From: Desulfovibrio cuneatus DSM 11391
GTDB lineage: Bacteria; Desulfobacterota; Desulfovibrionia; Desulfovibrionales; Desulfovibrionaceae
Assembly (NCBI RefSeq): GCF_000430005.1
Contig: NZ_AUCY01000013.1
Span: 53,903-117,902, forward strand
Reading direction: 5' to 3'
DNA length: 64,000 bases
Part shown: positions 56,800 through 64,000 of the stretch, piece by piece
Numbering within the stretch: the stretch's first letter is position 1
Layout: each line of letters begins with the position of its first letter
Notes under the pieces: model-generated
The model's database searches: none
What the model saw: the letters and a program-made list of their open reading frames with translations, nothing else
What the model was told of the DNA's origin: nothing
Position numbers and translations under genes: made by a program

Positions 56800-58392
56800 A
56801 TGGTTGGGAAGCAGGCTTTTATCTTGATTTCATCAAAAAGCGTGCAAAAAAGTAGCATGCCTGTGCCACTGTTGGCCAAAAGGAATGGATTGGGGCAGCC
56901 ATTGCGGGCCCCTTTCATGAGAATGGCCGGGTGCCTGCTTGCAGGGCTGCTATTGCTGGTGGGGCTGCCCCTGCCTGCCATGGCTGCTATGGCAGAAGAA
57001 TACACTGTGCTGTATTATCTTATGGAAATGCAGCGCCAGCGCGGTATTCCTTGCCCGGGGGGCCAGCCGGAAAAATTGCCTCACCTTATTCCTTCCGACG
57101 CCCTGCGTACCCTGGCTCGGGAAAGTGTGGAGGCAGGCCTCCCCTTTGAGGCTGTGCGCACCGCACGGGGCGTTGCCCCGGAAGAACTTATTTCCCGCAC
57201 AACGGTTTCCGGTGGCAATGCCCAGGGGGCCCTACGCCAGATGGCAGGCGAGCAGTGCAATGCCCTCATGGATTCGCGGCTTGTGTATGTAGGGGCCTTC
57301 AGCCTTGGGGGCACCTGGACGGTGTTGATGGCGGCGCGTGAACCTGTGCTTACAGGCGGGCCGTTGCCTGTGGCCACTCCTCCTGTTGGTGGCGTGGGCG
57401 GGCAACCGGGTGGGGCTTTTGCTCCTTCAGGTGAACCGCTGGTGCCTCCGCCTCCTCCCCCCCCATCCAAGCCGGCTGTGCCCCGCCCCGGCATTGTGCC
57501 CCTTGATGATATTCCGCCCGCAGCGCCCCCGGCCCAGGTGTACCAGCCTGCCCCGCAGGCAGGGGTAACTCCGCTGGAACCCACCAACCAGCCCGCCCCG
57601 CAGGCAGGTGTTGCTCCCCTTTCTCCTGTTGCCCCGGCGGGTAATGCCGCCATGGGCCAGGGCAAAGCCCCGGCGTATAAAGGCCCTGGGGAACAGGTTA
57701 TGTTGAAAGACAAAACCGGCAAAATGGTGCCAGTGGTGATTGTGGGCGACGATTCTGGCCCCCTGGCAGAAGGGGGAATGCTGGTGGACAAAAACAGCAG
57801 CGAGGGGTTTGTGGGGGAAGCACCAACAAACTTGATGAACCGTGGCGGGGCAGCCAGCAAGGGCAAGCCCGTGCAGCCAACCCCCAAGGCCCAGGGCGCA
57901 AGCCCCCAGGCCCCGGTGGTGGTGGGAGCAACTGGTGCCCCGGTGAGTAAAGAAGGCCCCACCACAAACGACCCCCTGGCAGCTACCCTTGCCCCGGAAG
58001 CGGCAGAACTGTTTGCAGAAGTGAATGAACTGCGCAGCTTTGGGCAAATGTGCGGGGGCACGGCGTATTCCGCTGGGCCGCTTAAGTTGAACGCCGCCCT
58101 TTCCGCTGCGGCGCAACAGCATGCACAGGATATGTCCACACGCGGTTATTTTTCCAGCACCTCGCCTGAAGGGCAGGGGGTTGGGCACCGCCTTACCCAG
58201 GCCGGGTATGTGTGGGCAAAAGCAAGTGAAAATATTGCTGTTTCCTCGCCTCCTGCCAGCGGTGTCATTCAATATTGGATTAAAAACACAGACCAATGTA
58301 AGAATATTCTGAATAAAGAGTACCGTGAGGCCGGGGTTGGCTTTGCCCCCGGCGGCATTTGGGTGTTTACGTTGGCGGCGCCTGCCCAATAA
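56800..58392 (+). CDS. CAP/SCP-domain protein with proline-rich linker
   Basis: A protein of about 530 residues. The ATG at 56800 follows GAGGAGTG; the signal peptide begins 40 residues later (MAGCLLAGLLLLVGLPLPAM), so the N-terminus is unusually long, or ATG 56914/56920 is the true start. An unassigned Cys-containing region is followed by a Pro/Ala-rich linker with repeats of the type QPAPQAGV(T/A)PL (near 285-310). The C-terminal CAP domain has LFAEVNELRSFGQMCGG near 406, AAAQQHAQDMSTRGYFSSTS near 443 and YREAGVGFAPGGIWVFTLA at the end. CAP proteins are secreted; enzyme activity is not established. The last bases run into a family B element. Confidence 0.75.
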   Translation: MVGKQAFILISSKSVQKSSMPVPLLAKRNGLGQPLRAPFMRMAGCLLAGLLLLVGLPLPAMAAMAEEYTVLYYLMEMQRQRGIPCPGGQPEKLPHLIPSDALRTLARESVEAGLPFEAVRTARGVAPEELISRTTVSGGNAQGALRQMAGEQCNALMDSRLVYVGAFSLGGTWTVLMAAREPVLTGGPLPVATPPVGGVGGQPGGAFAPSGEPLVPPPPPPPSKPAVPRPGIVPLDDIPPAAPPAQVYQPAPQAGVTPLEPTNQPAPQAGVAPLSPVAPAGNAAMGQGKAPAYKGPGEQVMLKDKTGKMVPVVIVGDDSGPLAEGGMLVDKNSSEGFVGEAPTNLMNRGGAASKGKPVQPTPKAQGASPQAPVVVGATGAPVSKEGPTTNDPLAATLAPEAAELFAEVNELRSFGQMCGGTAYSAGPLKLNAALSAAAQQHAQDMSTRGYFSSTSPEGQGVGHRLTQAGYVWAKASENIAVSSPPASGVIQYWIKNTDQCKNILNKEYREAGVGFAPGGIWVFTLAAPAQ

Positions 58393-58396
58393 CATT

Positions 58397-58684
58397 GGAA
58401 ACGTTGTCTTTTCCGTTCAGGCTTTGTGGGGATGTGCGGGCAGCAAAGCGACCCGCACCCCTAGCCTTCGCTCCACAGCTTGCTCCGCTCGCGACTGCCG
58501 TTGGCTTTAGGGCGACGGAGCAGAACAGCAGCGTTGACTCTACCCTTCATGGGCCTTTGGCTCCCGCCCTGTGGGCGGTGCCCAATGCCGCTTTCCTGCG
58601 GAATTGTCACTCCTGCTTCAAGAAAAGCCCATGCACAGTGCCTGTGACCCCACCCTTGCAAAACGAAACAATGCAGCGTTTCCA
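58397..58684 (+). repeat. Large family B element with nested C and E blocks
   Basis: It starts 4 nt after the CAP gene stop (GGAAACGTTGTCTTTTCCG) and ends with AAAACGAAACAATGCAGCGT...TTCC. Inside are an inverted C fragment (58462-58512) and an inverted E block ending in GCGGAATTGTCACTCCTGC, the same E/B junction as at 20961. It is diverged from the consensus. Confidence 0.75.
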
Positions 58685-58738
58685 AAGGGCTAGTAAGTGA
58701 GTGGGGCCTTGGGGAAATTGCCTGTGAAATGACTCAAT

Positions 58739-58777
58739 TACAAAGCCCCGCTTCCTTTGTCGGGGCTTTGTTTTTTG
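58739..58777 (+). terminator. Intrinsic terminator
   Basis: An 11-bp perfect stem ACAAAGCCCCG / CGGGGCTTTGT with loop CTTCCTTTGT, followed by six T. It ends transcription from the CAP gene side before the hybrid kinase. Confidence 0.85.
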
Positions 58778-59100
58778 CAGCCAGGCAGCCGGAAAAATTT
58801 GCCCTGAAATTATTTACGTAAATTTTTTGTGCAAAACCCCCTTTTCCCTGTATGCTGTTCCGTGTATTTGTGTGATGTATGGTAGGAAAACATTGATGAC
58901 GATTTTTCTGTGCCTTTTTGAGCCAAATGTATTATTAGCCTGTATGGGAAAGGAGCTGATGACCGTAAGTGAATCAGCGGTTCCTTAAGCAAAAGTTCAC
59001 CGCGCCCTGTGTGTTATCTCTATTTGCCTGGCATGTTGTTGCCGGGCACGCACGGGCAATTACAAACCACAATTGCTCCAGCCTTTGGTGAGGAAGCCCA
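58778..59100 (+). other. Leader region of the large hybrid kinase
   Basis: About 320 nt of AT-richer sequence without a gene. It contains a short B-like scrap (GAATCAGCGGTTCCTTAA near 58972) and a small dyad (CCTGGCATGTTGTTGCCGGG at 59027). No certain promoter is visible. Confidence 0.35.
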
Positions 59101-62100
59101 ATGATGCTCTCTATTCTATTTGCCATTGCTGCCTGTTTGGCCTGTTGGGCATTGCCCCGGCGGGCTATTGCCGCACAGGGCACGCCGCTTGTCCCTGTTG
59201 CCCATGAAAGTATTATGAGCGTGCCGGTGCCAATGCTGGCTGTATTTTTGGAAACAGGGCTGGTGTATGGAGTAAATGAGGCCTTTGTCCAAAGCTTTGG
59301 CCCTGTGGCCCAGGGTGCTCCGTTGGATAAGCTGGAGGCAAGCAGCGGTTTGTTGCCTGCCTACTTGCGCCAGTGCATGGAAAATGGTGGCGCCCAGGGT
59401 GCCGCCGGGCAATGCGTTTTTCTGCTCCATGCCTGCTGTGAGGATGGCCGGATGGAGAGGTCGGTGTTTGCCACCCTGTTCCATACCCTGCCGGGTACAC
59501 AAGGTACACTAGGATACGTGTATATAAAGGAAGTAGCCACTGCCGGGGGGGAAAGCCTGCGCCGCCATTTGGAACAGGCCAGTGCAGAAGTGGGCTTCTA
59601 CCGGGACAAGGAAGGCCGCTTTTTGTGTTGCACAGCCTCGTTTGAACGGTTGAGCGGCTGCACCCTGCTCCAGTTGTTTGGGCGGCTCCCCAAAGAGTGT
59701 AACCTGCCCCCGGCGCTTCTTGCCCACATGGAAACAGAGAGTGCAGCAGCTTTTGCCGGTAATTTGCCATTTTTACTCAACCTGGAAATTACAGACCCAG
59801 AGCAGGAACTGCATGTATTTGCCAGCCAGTGCGTACCCGATGTAGACAACCAGGGAACAATGCGTGGAATGCTTACTGTGTGGCACGACATAACTACCCA
59901 GCATACAGCAACGCTTATGGTGCAACGGGAAGAACGGTTGCTGCAAGCTGCCATTGACGCTACCCAGTACCTGTTTGCAGATACTGCTGATATGGATTCC
60001 ATTGCCTTTCGGGTGTTGCAGTGCTTGGGTTTTGCTGCCGGAGTGGATTATGTGGATGTATGGCGCAACCACCCCACGGCAGAGGGCAAAACCCTTTCCA
60101 CCAGGGTCTATTTTTGGGCCGGGGAAGAATATGAAGGCAACCAGTTGGATGGTTTTACGTCAACCCTGGCGTATGAAGATGCCGTCCCGGAACTTTTTGA
60201 AGCCCTGGTCAGGGGCAAGGCCGTGGTGGTAGATGAAAGCAGCACACCAGAGCTGCGCGAAGCCCTGCATTCCCACGGGCTGGGGGCAGCCCTGGTGGTG
60301 CCAGTTATGCAAGATAAAGAATTCTGGGGGATTATGCGCTTTGGCGTGTGTGCGTCCAGGTGGCACTGGGGCCGTGGCGACAAGGCCGTGCTGCGTACCG
60401 TGGGTATGTTTCTGGCTGGCACCATGCAGCGCAGGTACATGCAGGAGGCCCTGGTTGCTTCTGAACATCGCTACGATGACGTTATTCGCGCAGCAGGGGA
60501 AGTTGTGTGGGAAGTGAACGCCCAGGGCTACCTGGAACACGTTTCAGAACGCATTGCCTCCCTTTCCGGCTATACCCCGGAAGAATTCAAAGGCACCCGC
60601 TGGGAAGATTACGCCCTGGATGAACAGGGAAGGAACCTGACGGGAGAAATGTTCCAGCTAGGCATTGTGCAGGGGTCGTTCCGGGGTATGGAACACCAGA
60701 TCCGCTCCAGGTTCGGTACACCCATATGGCTGCTTACCTCAGGTGCTATCTACTACGGGCGGGAGGGCATTGCAGGCATGCGCGGCACCAGTATGGACAT
60801 AACAGAGGCAAAATTCAGCGCCCATAAGCTGAGTGAAACTCTGGAAGCGCTGGGGCAGAGTAATACTTCCCTGCAACTGGCCCTGGAACAGGCTGAAGCC
60901 CTGGCCCAGAAAGCGGAAGCCGCAAACCGGGCCAAAACCGATTTCATTGCCAATATGAGCCATGAAATTCGCACCCCCCTCAATGCAATTATTGGCATGG
61001 CCTACCTGTTGCAAAAGTCTTCTCTGGACCCGAAGCAGGCCGACCATATTCGCAAAATCAACTCTGCCGGGTTGGCTTTGTTAAGTATTATCAATGATAT
61101 TCTCGATTTTTCCAAACTGGAATCCGGGCGCATTGTACTGGATAAAAATCCGTATAATCTGGAGTCGGTTTTTGAGCAGGTGGCCCTTGCCCTGGCCGAA
61201 CAGGCAGACACCAAAAGTTTGCCCGTATTTATTCACATTGCCAGCAGTACGCCGCGCAATATCTTGGGGGATGCAGGGCGCTTCAGGCAGGTGCTTGCTA
61301 ACCTTGTGGGCAATGCTGTGAAGTTTACGGAAACAGGCTTTGTTGCTGTACACTGCGGGGCAAGCCAAATAACCAGCAAAACCATGCGGTTACACGTTAC
61401 TGTGGAAGACACAGGCATTGGCATGACAGAAGAACAGCTCGCCACCCTGTTTACCCCTTTTACCCAGGGCGACACTTCCACCACACGCAAATTTGGCGGC
61501 ACAGGCCTTGGCCTGGTTATTGCCAAAAACATTGTGAGCATAGCCGGGGGCGAGCTGACCTTTGAAAGCACGCCCAATAAGGGGTCGGTGGTTACTCTTT
61601 CAGGCCCGGTCCGGCTGAACAGTGAAGAGGATGTGCAGCCCGTGGCCTTTGCAGTAGAAAATCAGCGGGGGTTTGTGCTGGTGGTGGAGCCAAGCGAAGT
61701 GCTGCGGTCCCGGCTTGTGGCCATGTTGGAAGACCTTGGGTGCGTGGCTGCCGGGTGCGAAAACATGGGGCTTGCCTTTGCCCGCATTGCCAAGGCCGAT
61801 GCCACAGACGCTCCGTGTAGCGTATTGCTGCTGGGGGAATCATACCTGGATGCGGCCCCCAATGGGAACATCGCCCACCTGCGTGAAAACATGGGCCTTG
61901 GCAATTGCCCCCGTGTGGTGGCCATGGTTGGGCCGCGCTATGTGGCCCCTGCCGTTGGCCCCGGCATTCACCTGCCTGATGCGTTGGTGCCAAAGCCAGT
62001 TCTTTCTTCCCAGCTTTTCCACGCTTTGCGTCCCTTTATGGAAGGTGCGGGCCAGGGGGAAATAATCAGCGCAAAAAGTGGTGCCTATTTTTATGGGGTG

Positions 62101-62760
62101 CGCGTGCTGCTGGTGGAAGACAATGGCATTAATCAAGAAATTGGGGTGGAGTTGTTGCGCGATGTGGGTATTGAAGCCCAGGTGGCGGAAACAGGGCGCG
62201 AAGCGGTGCGTATGCTGGAGTCTGCTGAAGACGGATACTATGATATGGTGTTTATGGATTTGCAGATGCCAGATATGGATGGCTACACGGCCACCACAGT
62301 GCTGCGGGAAAATCCCCGCTTTACCTCTTTACCCATTGTGGCCATGACAGCCCATGCCACAACAGAAGAACAGGAAAAATGCTTTGCCGTGGGCATGAAC
62401 GGGCACATTGCCAAGCCCCTGGATATTCACCAATTGCACCGCACTTTACATGCCTGGTTAGATGAACATAACCAGGAACGGCAAGAGGTAGACAAAATCC
62501 CCCCTGTGGGAGAGGCTGCCCAAGCTAGCAGCAAGGCCGGGCACATCGTGGAACTGGGCAATATTGCCCAGGAATTGCGCCGCCTGAACGCCCTGCTGCG
62601 TGAAGATGATGCCGATGCATGCGCCCTGTTCCAAACTCTGGAGGCTGATTTGCGCCGGGTGAACTCTTCTGCCGTGGCAGAAGCCGGGCGGGCCTTGGCC
62701 GTGTTTGATTTTAGCACGGCCCTCAGTTTTCTGGAGCCGATGGAAAATGGTTTGCAATAA
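59101..62760 (+). CDS. Large hybrid sensor histidine kinase (PAS-PAS-GAF-PAS-HisKA-HATPase-REC-REC)
   Basis: A 1219-residue protein. An N-terminal hydrophobic segment (1-22) is followed by PAS-like regions (about 35-120 and 150-270), a GAF-like domain (about 275-445), a further PAS/PAC (about 455-570, with LTSGAIYYGREGIAG), a HisKA box with His621 (NMSHEIRTPLNAII), an HATPase with NLVGNAVKF, DTGIGM and GTGLGLVIA, a degenerate receiver (about 865-990, acceptor Asp lost) and an intact receiver with Asp1053 (VFMDLQMPDMDG) and AKPLD. The C-terminal helical tail (1140-1219) resembles an HPt position but shows no phospho-His. No response regulator gene is adjacent, so the output partner is unknown. 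GAGGA precedes the ATG. Confidence 0.87.
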   Translation: MMLSILFAIAACLACWALPRRAIAAQGTPLVPVAHESIMSVPVPMLAVFLETGLVYGVNEAFVQSFGPVAQGAPLDKLEASSGLLPAYLRQCMENGGAQGAAGQCVFLLHACCEDGRMERSVFATLFHTLPGTQGTLGYVYIKEVATAGGESLRRHLEQASAEVGFYRDKEGRFLCCTASFERLSGCTLLQLFGRLPKECNLPPALLAHMETESAAAFAGNLPFLLNLEITDPEQELHVFASQCVPDVDNQGTMRGMLTVWHDITTQHTATLMVQREERLLQAAIDATQYLFADTADMDSIAFRVLQCLGFAAGVDYVDVWRNHPTAEGKTLSTRVYFWAGEEYEGNQLDGFTSTLAYEDAVPELFEALVRGKAVVVDESSTPELREALHSHGLGAALVVPVMQDKEFWGIMRFGVCASRWHWGRGDKAVLRTVGMFLAGTMQRRYMQEALVASEHRYDDVIRAAGEVVWEVNAQGYLEHVSERIASLSGYTPEEFKGTRWEDYALDEQGRNLTGEMFQLGIVQGSFRGMEHQIRSRFGTPIWLLTSGAIYYGREGIAGMRGTSMDITEAKFSAHKLSETLEALGQSNTSLQLALEQAEALAQKAEAANRAKTDFIANMSHEIRTPLNAIIGMAYLLQKSSLDPKQADHIRKINSAGLALLSIINDILDFSKLESGRIVLDKNPYNLESVFEQVALALAEQADTKSLPVFIHIASSTPRNILGDAGRFRQVLANLVGNAVKFTETGFVAVHCGASQITSKTMRLHVTVEDTGIGMTEEQLATLFTPFTQGDTSTTRKFGGTGLGLVIAKNIVSIAGGELTFESTPNKGSVVTLSGPVRLNSEEDVQPVAFAVENQRGFVLVVEPSEVLRSRLVAMLEDLGCVAAGCENMGLAFARIAKADATDAPCSVLLLGESYLDAAPNGNIAHLRENMGLGNCPRVVAMVGPRYVAPAVGPGIHLPDALVPKPVLSSQLFHALRPFMEGAGQGEIISAKSGAYFYGVRVLLVEDNGINQEIGVELLRDVGIEAQVAETGREAVRMLESAEDGYYDMVFMDLQMPDMDGYTATTVLRENPRFTSLPIVAMTAHATTEEQEKCFAVGMNGHIAKPLDIHQLHRTLHAWLDEHNQERQEVDKIPPVGEAAQASSKAGHIVELGNIAQELRRLNALLREDDADACALFQTLEADLRRVNSSAVAEAGRALAVFDFSTALSFLEPMENGLQ

Positions 62761-62765
62761 TTGAT

Positions 62766-62890
62766 GGAAACGCTGATTTATTCCGTTTGGCAGCGTTACG
62801 TCGTTTTTTTATAAGTAGTCGAGGACGGAAGAGTCCACTCCTGCTTATAAAAAAACGCGTGCCTTGCCAAACGAAAAACTTAGCGTTTCC
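62766..62890 (+). repeat. Family B element after the hybrid kinase
   Basis: It starts 5 nt after the stop. The ends are typical. The core stem is TTTTTTTATAAG / CTTATAAAAAAA where other copies have TTTTTTTGAAGC / GCTTCAAAAAAA, so both sides of the stem changed in step. Confidence 0.85.
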
Positions 62891-62997
62891 AAAGCACTAT
62901 GTAATTAGTCGTTTCATAGTGGGAAGTCTCGTAGAGCTATTCTACAAAAGTTATTCTCTGCCCTGTGCTAATGTGCATATTGTGTTACAGGAAAATC

Positions 62998-63492
62998 ATG
63001 AAAAAGCAGGATTCACCAAGGGTAAAAGAAATGCGCTCCGTACAGCAGGCGCTGGAACGGTTCGTTACTTCGCGTGGTGGCAAGGAACGCCTGCACCTGA
63101 ATGCGCTGTGGGAAAACTGGCCCTTTATAATGGGTGAAGACCTTGCAAGCCTTGGCTGGCCCATGGGCCATAAGGAAACGACCTTGCTTGTGGGCGCGGA
63201 AGATAACATGGCCATGCAGGAGCTTACCCTGCAAGCGTATGAAATTCTTGAACGTGCCAATGCTTTTATGGATAGTGAATACTTCACTGCCGTGAAGGTG
63301 ACCTTGCTGCAAGGGCGGCGGGTGCTTACTGAACAGCGGCCAAAACGGCGCGTGGTGCCCACGGCCCATGCCATTGCCCCCCCTGCCCGGCTGGGTGGCC
63401 TGCTGGGCAAACTGGACCCGGAATCGCCATTCTCTCATTATTATGAAGCGTATGTACGCTCCTTCACGCCTTCTTCCCATGGGGGGAAGTAA
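62998..63492 (+). CDS. DUF721/DciA-like protein
   Basis: A 164-residue cytoplasmic protein with the DUF721 pattern: MRSVQQALERFVTSRGGKER near residue 11, LHLNALWENWPFIMGEDLAS near 32, and VGAEDNMAMQELTLQAYEIL near 65. DciA, a member of this family, recruits the replicative helicase DnaB in many bacteria; shorter relatives are uncharacterised. The C-terminal 50 residues (basic, RRVVPTAHAI...) may be a nucleic-acid-binding tail. The start at 62998 has CAGGA upstream; the TTG/ATG codons before it have none. Confidence 0.75.
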   Translation: MKKQDSPRVKEMRSVQQALERFVTSRGGKERLHLNALWENWPFIMGEDLASLGWPMGHKETTLLVGAEDNMAMQELTLQAYEILERANAFMDSEYFTAVKVTLLQGRRVLTEQRPKRRVVPTAHAIAPPARLGGLLGKLDPESPFSHYYEAYVRSFTPSSHGGK

Positions 63493-63677
63493 GGGGGGGG
63501 AGCGTGCGGTGCAGGGGGAATGCCGGGCTGTAGCGCTGAGGCGGCAGAGGCCCCTTGTGTGTACACCATTTCCCCATAATGGAGCATACGAGGAGTATGT
63601 ATATGTGCGGGCACGTTACGCACAGTAGGTGGCGCAGATTTAGTGAAAAAAAACAGTGATTTTCTCGTTAAAATCAG

Positions 63678-63706
63678 TTGACTCTGGGTAGGAAAGGGTG
63701 CATAAA
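63678..63706 (+). promoter_or_regulatory. rRNA-type promoter P1
   Basis: TTGACT, 17-nt spacer, CATAAA. It is followed by the GC-rich discriminator-like block CCCCTTCGCCATTTGGAAGC and then GGTGGCGGGCC, which is repeated after P2. Confidence 0.75.
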
Positions 63707-63783
63707 CCCCCTTCGCCATTTGGAAGCAGGTGGCGGGCCAGGACGGGGTCCGGCGGGGTGTTAAAACTTTTTTAAAAAAGTGA

Positions 63784-63812
63784 TTGACACCGGGAGTGAA
63801 AAGAGACATAAC
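63784..63812 (+). promoter_or_regulatory. rRNA-type promoter P2
   Basis: TTGACA, 17-nt spacer, CATAAC, followed by TCCCCTTCGCCGCACGGAAA and GGGTGGCGGGCC. It is preceded by an AT-rich UP-like tract (TTAAAACTTTTTTAAAAAAG). Confidence 0.8.
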
Positions 63813-63901
63813 TCCCCTTCGCCGCACGGAAACGGGTGGCGGGCCGGGAGTGATTCCAGCAGGTTGTCGAAAAAGTTTTTTAAGAAATTAAAAAAAAGAT
63901 G

Positions 63902-63930
63902 TTGACAACAAGGCCGAGTGGGTGCATATT
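63902..63930 (+). promoter_or_regulatory. rRNA-type promoter P3
   Basis: TTGACA, 17-nt spacer, CATATT, followed by CCCGCTTCGCCGCAAGAAAC. An AT-rich UP-like tract (TTTTTTAAGAAATTAAAAAA) lies directly upstream. Confidence 0.8.
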
Positions 63931-63962
63931 CCCGCTTCGCCGCAAGAAACACGAGCGGCATG

Positions 63963-64000
63963 AACCACGGTTGACCGTGGGGTTCATTGACAAGTGAAGA
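63963..64000 (+). ncRNA. Start of a probable 16S rRNA leader
   Basis: A short hairpin AACCACGG-TTGA-CCGTGGGGTT is followed by CATTGACAAGTGAAGA, a sequence type common in the leader just before 16S rRNA genes (TTGACAA.TGAA). The 16S gene itself would lie beyond the right edge, so this is inferred from the promoters and the leader only. Confidence 0.5.

Noticed and set aside
59029..59043. A sigma-54 promoter before the large hybrid kinase (TGGCATGTTGTTGCC)
   Set aside because: The GG to GC distance is 11 nt instead of 12, and the sequence is also part of a small dyad.
1..64000. tRNA genes in the intergenic gaps
   Set aside because: No cloverleaf with a GTTCRANYC T-loop and CCA-type end was recognised by eye; a tRNAscan run would settle it.

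Overview
The window looks like part of the chromosome of a sulfate-reducing deltaproteobacterium of the Desulfovibrionaceae (Desulfovibrio/Bilophila type). The strongest pointer is a periplasmic nitrate reductase operon in the order napC-napM-napA-napD-napG-napH, which as far as I recall is the arrangement described for Desulfovibrio desulfuricans 27774. Supporting signs are hypD/hypE for [NiFe] hydrogenase maturation, a giant FAD/Fe-S lactate-type dehydrogenase, haem-sensing and NtrC-type regulation, and GC-rich coding sequence. The genus is an inference; no search was run.

Layout. 0.3-1.3 kb: a CNNM/CorC-like membrane protein. 1.5-6.6 kb: a complete branched-chain amino acid ABC importer (livK-H-M-G-F). 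7-10 kb: a methyltransferase, a 57-residue membrane protein, a 0.85-kb non-coding palindromic element and thiM. 10.5-14.1 kb: a 1224-residue FAD/Fe-S dehydrogenase. 14.3-20.8 kb: ruvX, mltG, a YkgJ-like cysteine cluster protein, a class A penicillin-binding protein and a YmdB-like phosphoesterase. 21.1-21.7 kb: a secreted EF-hand protein. 21.9-27.4 kb (minus): napCMADGH. 27.8-33.1 kb (plus): a haem-c sensor histidine kinase, its NtrC-type regulator, a small membrane protein and azlCD. 33-36.8 kb: a DsbA-like protein, a PAP2 phosphatase and two tandem EamA transporters. 36.9-38 kb: an orphan ParA-like ATPase in a visibly AT-rich island. 38-46.4 kb (minus): comM, ddl, an HD-domain protein, hypE, hypD and a UvrD-like helicase. 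46.6-49.5 kb: a glycosyltransferase and a polyprenyl-phosphate sugar transferase. 49.8-54.4 kb: a small exported protein, pepA and a KtrB/KtrA-type potassium system. 54.5-63.5 kb: a TPR-like protein, a DUF362 ferredoxin-like protein, a CAP-domain protein, a large hybrid histidine kinase and a DUF721/DciA-like protein. The right edge carries three tandem strong promoters that look like an rRNA operon promoter region, with the 16S gene just outside.

The most unusual content lies between the genes. At least five families of short repeats (called A to E here) fill most gaps. Family A (about 160 nt, seven copies) is a mirror-symmetric chain of five hairpins whose stems change by paired substitutions between copies. 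Family B (about 125 nt, eight full copies plus fragments) has roughly 30-nt inverted ends around a U-tract-flanked hairpin and in seven cases begins 0-5 nt after a stop codon. Family E (about 78 nt) is found nested inside both B and A. Families C and D are further structured modules. They read as a nested, structure-conserved set of small mobile or RNA elements, which I do not recognise as a named family.

How the genes may fit together: the haem-sensor kinase and NtrC-type regulator lie divergently next to napCMADGH. The shared region holds sigma-54-like sites on both strands and a TGACA-N4-TGTCA palindrome, so local control of nitrate respiration by this pair is likely, though not proven.
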